A DNA stretch of 64,000 nucleotides from Paraglaciecola psychrophila 170 (GTDB taxonomy: Bacteria; Pseudomonadota; Gammaproteobacteria; Enterobacterales; Alteromonadaceae). Shown here piece after piece: positions 9,652 through 17,036 of this stretch. The stretch's first letter is position 1, and each line of letters opens with the position of its first letter. The position numbers and the translations under genes are program-made. A model generated the notes under the pieces. It did not search any database. It saw only the letters and a program-made list of their open reading frames with translations, and had not been told where the DNA came from. Where the stretch lies: assembly GCF_000347635.1 (NCBI RefSeq), contig NC_020514.1:4650001-4714000 (forward strand), written 5' to 3'.

Positions 9652-10584
9652 ATGTATAACGTAGCCATTTTAAGCCGTGATTCAGCGCTCTATAGCGCTT
9701 TACTTGAAGCCGCGCAGTTGCCGCATCTGAAACTTGTATTAGTCAGTAATAAAGCAACCGCGTTTGATTATTCACAAGTCGATATTTTATTTGGCGATCC
9801 TGATTTAACTTCAAACGTTATTAAGCAATGTACTAGATTAAAATGGCTGCAATCTACTTGGGCTGGTAACGCTGCCCTTTTTGCCTTAGACAAAACCGAT
9901 TATCAATTGTGTGGCGTCAAAGATGTATTTCAACAAGCTATGCAAGAATACGTATTTGCTTACCTGCTGTATTTTTCGCGGAATGTGGCAGGCTTTAATC
10001 AGGCACAGCTAAAAAAAACATGGGCAGCGCCTTCTTATCAGTCATTAGCGGGTAAAACCTTAGGTATAATGGGTGTCGGAAACATCGGTCAAGCTGTTGC
10101 CAAGATGGCGAAACACTTTTCGATGAAGACACGGGGATATACTAGAACCAGCGGTGACTGCGAATTTATTGATCAATATTATACTCCAAATGACCCGCAA
10201 ACCTTTGCGACTGAACTGGATTATCTGGTATGCCTATTACCTCAAAGTGATGCCACAACAGGCATAATCGACCACGCATTTTTATCATATTTGCCCAAAC
10301 ACTGCGTATTGATTAATGCGGGGCGAGGCACAACCATAGTGGATAGAGCTTTAATGGATGCACTGCAAAGCAAAACATTGCATGCTGCGGTGTTAGATGT
10401 GTTTGAGCAAGAACCCTTGCCTGAGGATCACCCGTATTGGCAGTTAGACAACCTTTACGTTACCCAGCACACCGCAGCAGAATCGATGCCTGAAGACATA
10501 TTTCCATTATTTAGTGATAATTATTTTAGATATATCAACGGCGCAGCACTGCATAACGTTTTGGATTTTGCCAAGGGATATTAG
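9652..10584 (+). CDS. D-2-hydroxyacid dehydrogenase family (GhrA-like)
   Basis: A 310-residue NAD(P)-dependent dehydrogenase. The Rossmann motif GVGNIG is at 141-146. The catalytic arginine is in INAGRG (Arg225), the glutamate in DVFEQEPLP (Glu254) and the histidine in TQHTAA (His273), in the order of the D-isomer 2-hydroxyacid dehydrogenases. These enzymes interconvert 2-keto acids and D-2-hydroxyacids; the short N-terminal domain and WLQSTWAG motif resemble the glyoxylate/hydroxypyruvate reductase branch. It lies head-to-head with the 606-residue PLP enzyme. A shared promoter region is likely, so it may reduce a keto-acid made by that lyase. That link is inference. Confidence 0.85.
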   Translation: MYNVAILSRDSALYSALLEAAQLPHLKLVLVSNKATAFDYSQVDILFGDPDLTSNVIKQCTRLKWLQSTWAGNAALFALDKTDYQLCGVKDVFQQAMQEYVFAYLLYFSRNVAGFNQAQLKKTWAAPSYQSLAGKTLGIMGVGNIGQAVAKMAKHFSMKTRGYTRTSGDCEFIDQYYTPNDPQTFATELDYLVCLLPQSDATTGIIDHAFLSYLPKHCVLINAGRGTTIVDRALMDALQSKTLHAAVLDVFEQEPLPEDHPYWQLDNLYVTQHTAAESMPEDIFPLFSDNYFRYINGAALHNVLDFAKGY

Positions 10585-10724
10585 CGCCTCCCAAGATATG
10601 CTCAGAACAGCCAGCGGATCCTTTGACCCGTTAAACTTTAAGCAGAATCTGCAGGTTACGATGTGACTCGGTTTTAGCGAGTCCAAACTGATAAACACGT
10701 TTTGTATGCTCAGTGATTGCTCAA

Positions 10725-11519
10725 CTAATTCAGCAAACTTCCAGAAAAACCCGCTATATCAGGCGGTAGCATTGGGTTAGTTAAGCTGAGGGTATGTCTA
10801 TTTCTCAAATTTAATCGCTGGGCAACGTCACCATGATAGTGACTAAACAGTGTTTCATGTTCGCCGTTGATGGCTATCAATTTCAGCCCTTTTTCTATAC
10901 GTTGTGCTAAGACAGGATGACAAGGGTTTACATAAAAAACCAACGGAAAGGGATAATAAAGCATCAGAGAAGGCTCAATGCTAATACCACCGATTGGCAC
11001 AGCGCGATGCTTAAATATTTCCTCGATTTCATTCACTCCCAAAGCGACGTAATCAAACGTACCATTTTTTAATAATAGGAATAAATCATCCAAGGTTCCC
11101 TGCTCAATAACCTTATATTGATTATGTCGAAACAGCTCAGCATCAGCCCAAGTTTCAGGAATACCAATAGATAATTGTTGAAGCTGCTGTGGTTGTTTAA
11201 TCTGAGAAAATTGGCTCAAAGACTGGTCTCTGACCAATAATAATCGATAACCCAATAACCCTTTAGTGAGTGGTTGCGAGATCACAATTTTTTGTTTGTT
11301 TTGAAATTTTACATTTCCTGCTACCGTCACTAGAACATCAGCACCGTTAGCAAAGATATTAGCTTCGTCATCAGCATTAGGATAATCCGTGTCATCGATA
11401 CGAAGGTTCACTGAACTATATTCTGCATTGGTCGCTTTTAAACATGCTTGAAGCAGCGCTATTTCATAGCTCTGCCTTGCTGGGGACTTATTACCATTCC
11501 AAAAATATACGTGTTGCAT
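10725..11519 (-). CDS. Solute-binding-protein-like protein (SBP_bac_3 type) without visible signal peptide
   Basis: A 264-residue protein with the two-lobe plan of family 3 binding proteins: a first segment that varies, VRDQSLSQFSQIKQPQQL, the IGIPETWADAELF region, the DDLFLLLKNGTFDYVALG hinge, and FPLVFYVNPCHP in the second lobe. The N-terminus MQHVYFWNGNKSPARQSY begins directly at the first strand with no hydrophobic leader. No in-frame start further upstream adds a leader, so either the export signal has been lost or the protein is cytoplasmic. Stand-alone copies without ABC permeases are common in Alteromonadales. The upstream region contains 13-base tandem repeats shared with the divergent hydrolase gene. 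Confidence 0.6.
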   Translation of the reverse strand: MQHVYFWNGNKSPARQSYEIALLQACLKATNAEYSSVNLRIDDTDYPNADDEANIFANGADVLVTVAGNVKFQNKQKIVISQPLTKGLLGYRLLLVRDQSLSQFSQIKQPQQLQQLSIGIPETWADAELFRHNQYKVIEQGTLDDLFLLLKNGTFDYVALGVNEIEEIFKHRAVPIGGISIEPSLMLYYPFPLVFYVNPCHPVLAQRIEKGLKLIAINGEHETLFSHYHGDVAQRLNLRNRHTLSLTNPMLPPDIAGFSGSLLN

Positions 11520-11610
11520 CCGCTTGATCCTAACAAAGGCCCTATTGGCCGATTTAAATCTTGTTTATCTACGCAATGCTTGATGCGTAGAATATAATTT
11601 ACACTGCATA

Positions 11611-11656
11611 AGCACTTATCAATAGCACTTATCAATAGCACTTATCAATAGCACTT
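11611..11656. repeat. 13-bp tandem repeat in a divergent promoter region
   Basis: Three perfect copies of AGCACTTATCAAT (11611-11623, 11624-11636, 11637-11649) plus a 7-base partial copy. They lie between the binding-protein-like gene (minus) and the GH2-like lipoprotein (plus), about 33 bases before the latter's ATG. They could space or repeat an operator site, or be a slippage-prone element. Confidence 0.9.
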
Positions 11657-11688
11657 GGCTATTCTACTCAGGCAATTTAGGGACACAA

Positions 11689-13047
11689 ATGCAATCAAAC
11701 ATTTTTATGAGCTCACGTTTTCTTTTTTCAATGTTATTTTTGGCACTAAGCAACTTATTAGTAGCATGCACCAGTTCAACTCAAACACCGTCAGTTGTAA
11801 AAATAGTCAAACAGGGCTATCAATATTCTCTGACTGTGAATGGTCAACCCTATGATGTTCGAGGTGTGGGCTTGGGCTATAAAAACGATGCAAACGTTTT
11901 AGCCCTAAAAGAAGCGGGAGGTAATACCTTTCGAACCTGGGATTTAAACTCTATCGAACAAGAATTAGCCATAGCAGAAAAAATGGGACTAATGATCGCA
12001 GTGGGCATAGTAACAGGAAAAGAATTATTGGGCTTTGATTATAATGATGAAGCAGCGGTGGCTGAACAGTTTAATCGTGTCACTGCTGCCATCGAAAAAT
12101 ACAAAAACCATCCAAACATACTGTTATGGATAATTAATAATGAACCCAATTTATTGCATGATGAAGCAGGAAATTTAACCGCAGTTAACCCCAAGGTCTA
12201 TGCTGCTATGGGCAACATCATTGATTACGTTCATGAACATGATCCTAATCATCCTGTTACTTTCAGTCTCGCGGGTCACAACCCGAAAGATATCGAGCTG
12301 GTTCTAAAGTATGCACCTAATATCGATATTTTGGCCGTGCAGAGTTATGGTTCTTTGGTCACATTACCCGCTAGCATTGCCGAAAGTAACGTTGATAAGC
12401 CTTACATGGTGACCGAATTTGGTCCTGTAGGACATTGGGAATTACCTTCCACCGATTGGGGCAGAGAGATTGAAGAGCCAAGTGCGGTCAAAGCCGAAGG
12501 CATGGCCAAACGTATGCAAGACGTCATCCTTGATGACAAAACAGGTAAAATTATAGGTTCATTCGCATTTTTCTGGGGCCAAAAACAAGAACGCACACCT
12601 ACCTGGTATGGCATGTTTAACGAATCAGGTGAACAAACAGCACGTATCGACGAACTGACTCGTATGTGGACAGGGCAATATCCGGCCAACCGGGCGCCTT
12701 TATCAAAAGCAATCTATATCAACAATGCACCCGCTACTGAAAATATTCGTTTAAAGCCCGGTCAAGCTGCCACGGTCAAAGTACAAGTAAGCGACCCACG
12801 AGGCGATCCGTTAACTCATGAATGGATATTAATGGAAGAAGTAGAAACCCGAAGTCAAGGCGGACACCATGAAGAAAAGCCAGCAGTATTGCCATTGCAC
12901 ATACTCAAATCTGAGATCCAAGCAGATTATGTTGAAATGACCTTTAATACGCCTTCTGAAGCGGGAGAATATCGTTTATTTAATTACGCTTATGATGGAA
13001 AAAACAAAGTAGGTAATGCAAATATCCCATTTATGGTTGAGAATTAG
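11689..13047 (+). CDS. Lipoprotein glycoside hydrolase, GH2-like TIM barrel (clan GH-A)
   Basis: A 452-residue exported hydrolase. The signal peptide ends in the lipobox LVAC (Cys27), so the protein should be lipid-anchored. A TIM-barrel domain follows (about 40-325), with VNGQPYDVRGVGLGY at its start, NTFRTWD, the general acid/base in WIINNEPN (Glu152) and the nucleophile in VTEFGP (Glu243), as in clan GH-A enzymes related to GH2. A C-terminal beta-sandwich (about 340-452) carries a KVQVSDPRGDPLTHEW stretch. Substrate cannot be read from the sequence; relatives act on beta-linked glucans or galactans. A GGGA-type ribosome site precedes ATG 11689; ATG 11707 is an alternative. The DUF2750 gene follows after 71 bases. 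Confidence 0.75.
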   Translation: MQSNIFMSSRFLFSMLFLALSNLLVACTSSTQTPSVVKIVKQGYQYSLTVNGQPYDVRGVGLGYKNDANVLALKEAGGNTFRTWDLNSIEQELAIAEKMGLMIAVGIVTGKELLGFDYNDEAAVAEQFNRVTAAIEKYKNHPNILLWIINNEPNLLHDEAGNLTAVNPKVYAAMGNIIDYVHEHDPNHPVTFSLAGHNPKDIELVLKYAPNIDILAVQSYGSLVTLPASIAESNVDKPYMVTEFGPVGHWELPSTDWGREIEEPSAVKAEGMAKRMQDVILDDKTGKIIGSFAFFWGQKQERTPTWYGMFNESGEQTARIDELTRMWTGQYPANRAPLSKAIYINNAPATENIRLKPGQAATVKVQVSDPRGDPLTHEWILMEEVETRSQGGHHEEKPAVLPLHILKSEIQADYVEMTFNTPSEAGEYRLFNYAYDGKNKVGNANIPFMVEN

Positions 13048-13118
13048 CAATAACTATAGAGTGAAGCAATTTTTGGCGCCACTTTTCTTACTGTAAGCTA
13101 CACAAATTTGGATCATTC

Positions 13119-13490
13119 ATGTCAGACACCCTAAACGATACTGCACAATTTACGCCAGAACAACGTCTCTCTTATCTAGTAAAAGAATGCATCGCAAACA
13201 AACAGGTATGGATACTGACCGACCAAGATGGATGCGTGATGCTTAACACCGAAGATGAAGATTGCACCCCTGTCTGGCCAAGTGAAGCCTTTGCTCAAGC
13301 TTGGGCTACTGGAGAATGGTCAGAATGCGAGCCTAAAGCGATTGATTTAAAAACCTGGCACAGCCGCTGGACGCATGGTTTAGAAGACGACGATGTCGCC
13401 ATTGCTGTTTTCCCTAGTGAAGATGAAGAAGGGCTAGTGATTTCAGCTCAAGAATTTGATTTTGAGTTAAAGACAAAAGCTAAAAAATAA
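13119..13490 (+). CDS. DUF2750 family protein
   Basis: A 123-residue acidic cytosolic protein. The segments RLSYLVKECIANKQVWIL, MLNTEDEDCTPVWPSEAFA, the WHSRWTHGLEDDDVAIAVFP motif and a late EEGLVIS stretch are those of DUF2750, a family of 110-130 residues with unknown role. There is no signal peptide or membrane segment. It lies just downstream of the lipoprotein hydrolase and may be read through from it, but no functional connection is evident. Confidence 0.75.
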   Translation: MSDTLNDTAQFTPEQRLSYLVKECIANKQVWILTDQDGCVMLNTEDEDCTPVWPSEAFAQAWATGEWSECEPKAIDLKTWHSRWTHGLEDDDVAIAVFPSEDEEGLVISAQEFDFELKTKAKK

Positions 13491-13514
13491 TTACGAGCTC
13501 AAAGATAAAATCGA

Positions 13515-13622
13515 TTTAACACAGAGGAACAGGAGCGCTGAGGTTACAAAGAGAAAGCTATATTTGCTTTTTTACCTCTGCGCGCGACACTCGGAGCCCT
13601 CTTTTTTCTCTGTTGTTTAAAT
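13515..13622. repeat. Imperfect palindromic intergenic element (MITE- or REP-like)
   Basis: About 108 bases whose ends are imperfect inverted repeats (TTTAACACAGAGG at the left; CTCTGTTGTTTAAA at the right). A second inner pair is GAGCGCTGAGGT and ACCTCTGCGCGC. GC and AT are distributed unlike the flanking intergenic DNA. No coding capacity. It resembles dispersed non-autonomous elements, but no second copy occurs in this window. Confidence 0.4.
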
Positions 13623-13710
13623 TATTTTGCTCTTACCTTGTTAGTCGGTCACCACGCGATATAGGTTACGATTTACGCGAAGATTTTTGTAGGTGAATTG
13701 CCTAGTCAAA

Positions 13711-13748
13711 AAAAAACGGCATCATTGCTGAAAATGATGCCGTTTTTT
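13711..13748. terminator. Strong bidirectional terminator
   Basis: A perfect 16-base inverted repeat (13711-13726 and 13733-13748) with core ACGGCATCATT, a 6-base loop, and A/T runs on the two sides. It is about 100 bases past the end of the peptidase gene on the minus strand and 220 bases past the DUF2750 gene on the plus strand. Confidence 0.85.
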
Positions 13749-13847
13749 ATTCTTTCTTCCAACTAAAAACTCATGGCTCGCAACGGCTCTTCAACCCATA
13801 ACTTTGAACCCTCAAAAAATATTAAGAGCGCAAGTCATTGGGTTCCC

Positions 13848-16163
13848 CTACAAATTATATATAAAATAATTGGCTCGCATTGTGCTCAAGTGTAATGAAG
13901 TGCCTTTACCTTCAACTATCCCATGACGTCTATTAGGGTATGCCATCAGTTCAAATTGTTTATTGTGTTTGACTAACTCGTTGATTAATCGCTCACTGCC
14001 TTGATAGTGCACATTGTCATCACCGGTACCATGCACGAGCAACAATTTCCCTTCTAATTTGCTGGCATGGGTAATAGCCGAAACCTTAGAATAGTTATCA
14101 ATATTATCAGCTAATAAACCAGAGTAACGTTCTTGATAAATTGAGTCATATAGTCTTTTATCTGGAACTGGTGCTTGAGACACGCCTACCTTAAATAAAT
14201 CAGGGTGTCGAAACATCAAGTTGAGTGTTAATGACCCACCCCCAGAATGCCCCCATAATCCTACACGGTTACAATCGATATATGTCCAGCGTACGCACAT
14301 GGCGTTGATTGCATCTGACTGATCTTGTGTCTCTGCATCACCATCGCTTGCATAAATAGAACGTCTCCAATCATGACCTCTAGGTGCAGCTGTACCGCGA
14401 TTGTCAATTGAAGAAACTACAAACCCCTGCTGTGACATCATTATATGCCACATTCCACGGTTGCCTTGCCATACATCTTGAACAGTTTGACCCGCCGGTT
14501 CACCATAAACATAATGGATCAATGGATATTTTTTACTCTTATCAAGATCAGCGGGACGCAGCATATAACCGTCTAAACGTAATCCGTCTTGGGCTTTAAC
14601 GCTGTAAAACTCAACTTCACCTAAGGTTAACTCATCCAATTTTGCCGTCAGGGCTTCGTTATCTTCGAGCACATGATGTGCCTTGTGATCAGGCAGGGAA
14701 ATTAAGCTGTAAATAGGGGGCGACAAAAAGGATGAATGAGTATGTATCGCCCAACTAGAGTCCGCAGAAATTTTATAGGAGTTACTACCGCTAAATTGAC
14801 TTGGTGTTACCTGCTGCATTTTTCCGCTGCCATCTAGAGGTGTGCGCTGCAGGTATCGTTGCGACACGTTGTCTGGAGAGGCAATAAAGTACAACCAGCC
14901 ATTTTTCTCATCAACGGAAACCAGTTCTGTTACATCAAACTCTCCCGGAGTAAGGTCGGTGTATGTTTTACCGTTTCTGGATACACGGTAAACGTGTTTC
15001 CAGCCATCTCTTTCACTTTGCCAAATAAAGTCATCGGAGTTTTTGAGCCATTTAGGCTCAATCATCAATTCAATAAAAGTGTTTTCTTTTTCAGTAAGAA
15101 AATTCTCAACTTTGCCAGTACCTGCTTCTGCGTAAAACAAGGTATTCGTATCCTGTTTACGATTAAACTGTTGAATCAGTAACTGCTCACTATTATTGGC
15201 CCAATCCATTCGTGGTACGTACATATCTTTAGCCACACCAGGCAGTGACATCCATTGGGTCTTGACAGTTTCAAGACTGACTACTCCAATACGCGCTGCT
15301 GCATTTTCTTCGCCCACTTTTGGATAGGGAATAGCAGTCACCACAGGATACAGAGTGTCGGTGTTATTGATGATCAAAAAGTCTTTGGCTGCGTGTGTAT
15401 CTAGTTGCCAATAAGCAATACGCTGACTGTCTGGACTCCAACGATATCCATCGCGAATAGAGAACTCTTCTTCATATGCCCAATCAAACAACCCGTTGAT
15501 AATAGTGCTTGAAGCGTCATTGGTCAGCGCCTGTATTTTTCTTGACTTAAGATCTTGCACATAAATGTTTTTTTTCCACACATAAGCGAACTTCAAACCA
15601 TCAGGTGAAAATTTACCGAACATCATTTCTGCTGGTGCAGATTGCTCGCCGCCTAACTTCCATAAATCATTAGTATTAAGGTCGCGGATCCAATAATCGC
15701 CACGATCTTTCTTGCGCCAAACATATTTAGCATTGGTGTAGATCAATATTTTAGATTTGTCTTCAGACCATTGATAATCATCTACAGCTAATGCTTTGTC
15801 AGAGCCTTGGGGAATAAGTTGTTTAAGGGGCAATAAAACAGTGCGCTCTAATGTAGCAGGATCGTATTTTACAATTTCCTCATACACTTTGATGTCATCG
15901 CCGTATTGATCTTTTTCAAGTGTGGCATCTTCGTAACCTGGTGCCGTTTCTAAGGCACTATAACTGGCACCTTCATCTAACCAGCGCACCGCTCCTGGTT
16001 TTTTTGCGTTGTATTCCCAGTCGCCATATATAGCCTCATTGGTTAACTTCACGTCATTTTTAACAGATTCAGTGGTCAAATTATTGTTTCCTACGCAGGC
16101 TGGTAAAGTGAACAAGACGGCTACAAGGGTTGTGACACGCCTGAAGCTAGTAAAACTACTCAT
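13848..16163 (-). CDS. Dipeptidyl peptidase IV-type S9 prolyl peptidase, lipoprotein
   Basis: A 771-residue exported peptidase. The signal peptide ends in a lipobox (LPAC near residue 23). An eight-bladed beta-propeller follows (about 60-510), including the DPP4-type FDWAYEEEFSIRDGYRWSPD segment, whose glutamates bind the substrate amino terminus. The C-terminal alpha/beta hydrolase domain has Ser640 in GHSGGGS, aspartate in GTGDDNVH (about 716) and histidine in NRRHGI (about 747). The elbow GHSGGG replaces the more common GWSYGG. The enzyme should remove Xaa-Pro dipeptides from peptides in the cell envelope. Transcribed alone; terminator downstream. Confidence 0.9.
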   Translation of the reverse strand: MSSFTSFRRVTTLVAVLFTLPACVGNNNLTTESVKNDVKLTNEAIYGDWEYNAKKPGAVRWLDEGASYSALETAPGYEDATLEKDQYGDDIKVYEEIVKYDPATLERTVLLPLKQLIPQGSDKALAVDDYQWSEDKSKILIYTNAKYVWRKKDRGDYWIRDLNTNDLWKLGGEQSAPAEMMFGKFSPDGLKFAYVWKKNIYVQDLKSRKIQALTNDASSTIINGLFDWAYEEEFSIRDGYRWSPDSQRIAYWQLDTHAAKDFLIINNTDTLYPVVTAIPYPKVGEENAAARIGVVSLETVKTQWMSLPGVAKDMYVPRMDWANNSEQLLIQQFNRKQDTNTLFYAEAGTGKVENFLTEKENTFIELMIEPKWLKNSDDFIWQSERDGWKHVYRVSRNGKTYTDLTPGEFDVTELVSVDEKNGWLYFIASPDNVSQRYLQRTPLDGSGKMQQVTPSQFSGSNSYKISADSSWAIHTHSSFLSPPIYSLISLPDHKAHHVLEDNEALTAKLDELTLGEVEFYSVKAQDGLRLDGYMLRPADLDKSKKYPLIHYVYGEPAGQTVQDVWQGNRGMWHIMMSQQGFVVSSIDNRGTAAPRGHDWRRSIYASDGDAETQDQSDAINAMCVRWTYIDCNRVGLWGHSGGGSLTLNLMFRHPDLFKVGVSQAPVPDKRLYDSIYQERYSGLLADNIDNYSKVSAITHASKLEGKLLLVHGTGDDNVHYQGSERLINELVKHNKQFELMAYPNRRHGIVEGKGTSLHLSTMRANYFIYNL

Positions 16164-16225
16164 ATATTTTCCCTATTTTTTGTTTTGTTTTTGTTTTTGT
16201 TTTCAGTCAGTTTATCAAAGCTACT

Positions 16226-16874
16226 TTATTTTTGCTCAAACGTCTCAAACTGATTGGGTAAATAGTCTACCAATCGGCCAGACAGTCCTACATAGGTTTT
16301 TAGGGTTTGTGGGAACGATAAAAAATATTTTGGGGAGTATATTAAACAACTGATCGTTACCTCTCTCTTCTGCCTGTTTAATCGCTAATGGGATATCTGC
16401 AAAGGTAGTGAACATATATAAGCAATGGCTTAAATCTTTTTGAAGTTGCTGCATCTGCTCTTTGTCACTAAGTTGCATTTTATGCCAGGCATGTTGCCAA
16501 ACTGATTCAAGCTGACTATGCCCAAACAACATACCTTGGCACCACAACGCTACTGAACTTTGCTTGTGACCGTCTTGATTAAATGTGATGCCTATCGGTA
16601 AGTGTATCTTTTCTTCACTCATACTTTTTAGCTGTAGCTGCAATAGTTTCATCAGGATATCGGTAAGATTATCTGCTTGTTCAGTGCTAGTCAGTTGGTT
16701 ATTGGTCTTGATCGCCCAGGGTAACCATGTTTCGGGCATAGGGATCTCGGGAGCTGCCGCAACTGCGAAAATAATGCCTTGGATAAAGGCATAAGGGTGC
16801 AAAACACCTGATAATTCTTCGGACTCACATAATGAATTTAGAGAGTCGTGAGTGCTTGATTCAAATTTTTGCAT
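16226..16874 (-). pseudogene. UPF0149/YecA-family protein with a C-terminal frameshift
   Basis: The first 180 residues match YecA/UPF0149 proteins: HPYAFIQGIIFAVAAAPEIPMPETWLPW, then helical segments and WCQGMLFG. Near the end the frame runs into NPKNLCRTVWPIGRLFTQSV and stops at 16245. In the next frame the same DNA reads LKTYVGLSGRLVDYLPNQ followed by FETFEQK and a stop at 16226, which looks like the proper family C-terminus. The switch falls at a run of six A (16320-16325, T on the coding strand), and five would keep the frame. Thus a one-base insertion replaces about 35 residues. The product may still be made with an altered tail; the function of the family is unknown. Divergent from the zinc receptor gene. 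Confidence 0.7.
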
Positions 16875-16992
16875 AGACTAAAACTACTCACCTTTTGCCT
16901 TGTTGCGCCTAAGGCATATTTATCTGTATAACATCGCTCTAGATTAACAGTTGAGACAAATTATTCAAAAAGTGATTGCATAGAATTATGAT

Positions 16993-17007
16993 TGTTATAA
17001 TATAACA
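16993..17007 (+). promoter_or_regulatory. Zur operator (zinc-responsive repressor site)
   Basis: TGTTATAATATAACA is a perfect 15-base palindrome and equals the core of the gammaproteobacterial Zur box (TGTTATANTATAACA). It ends 29 bases before the ATG of the TonB-dependent receptor, a position where a bound repressor would block transcription when zinc is plentiful. Confidence 0.9.
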
Positions 17008-17036
17008 TCACCTTATTAGTTATCTCTAAGTGACTT

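Noticed and set aside
10507..10698. Minus-strand 63-codon frame beyond the dehydrogenase gene
   Set aside because: Overlaps the end of a well-supported gene, no family resemblance, no ribosome site.
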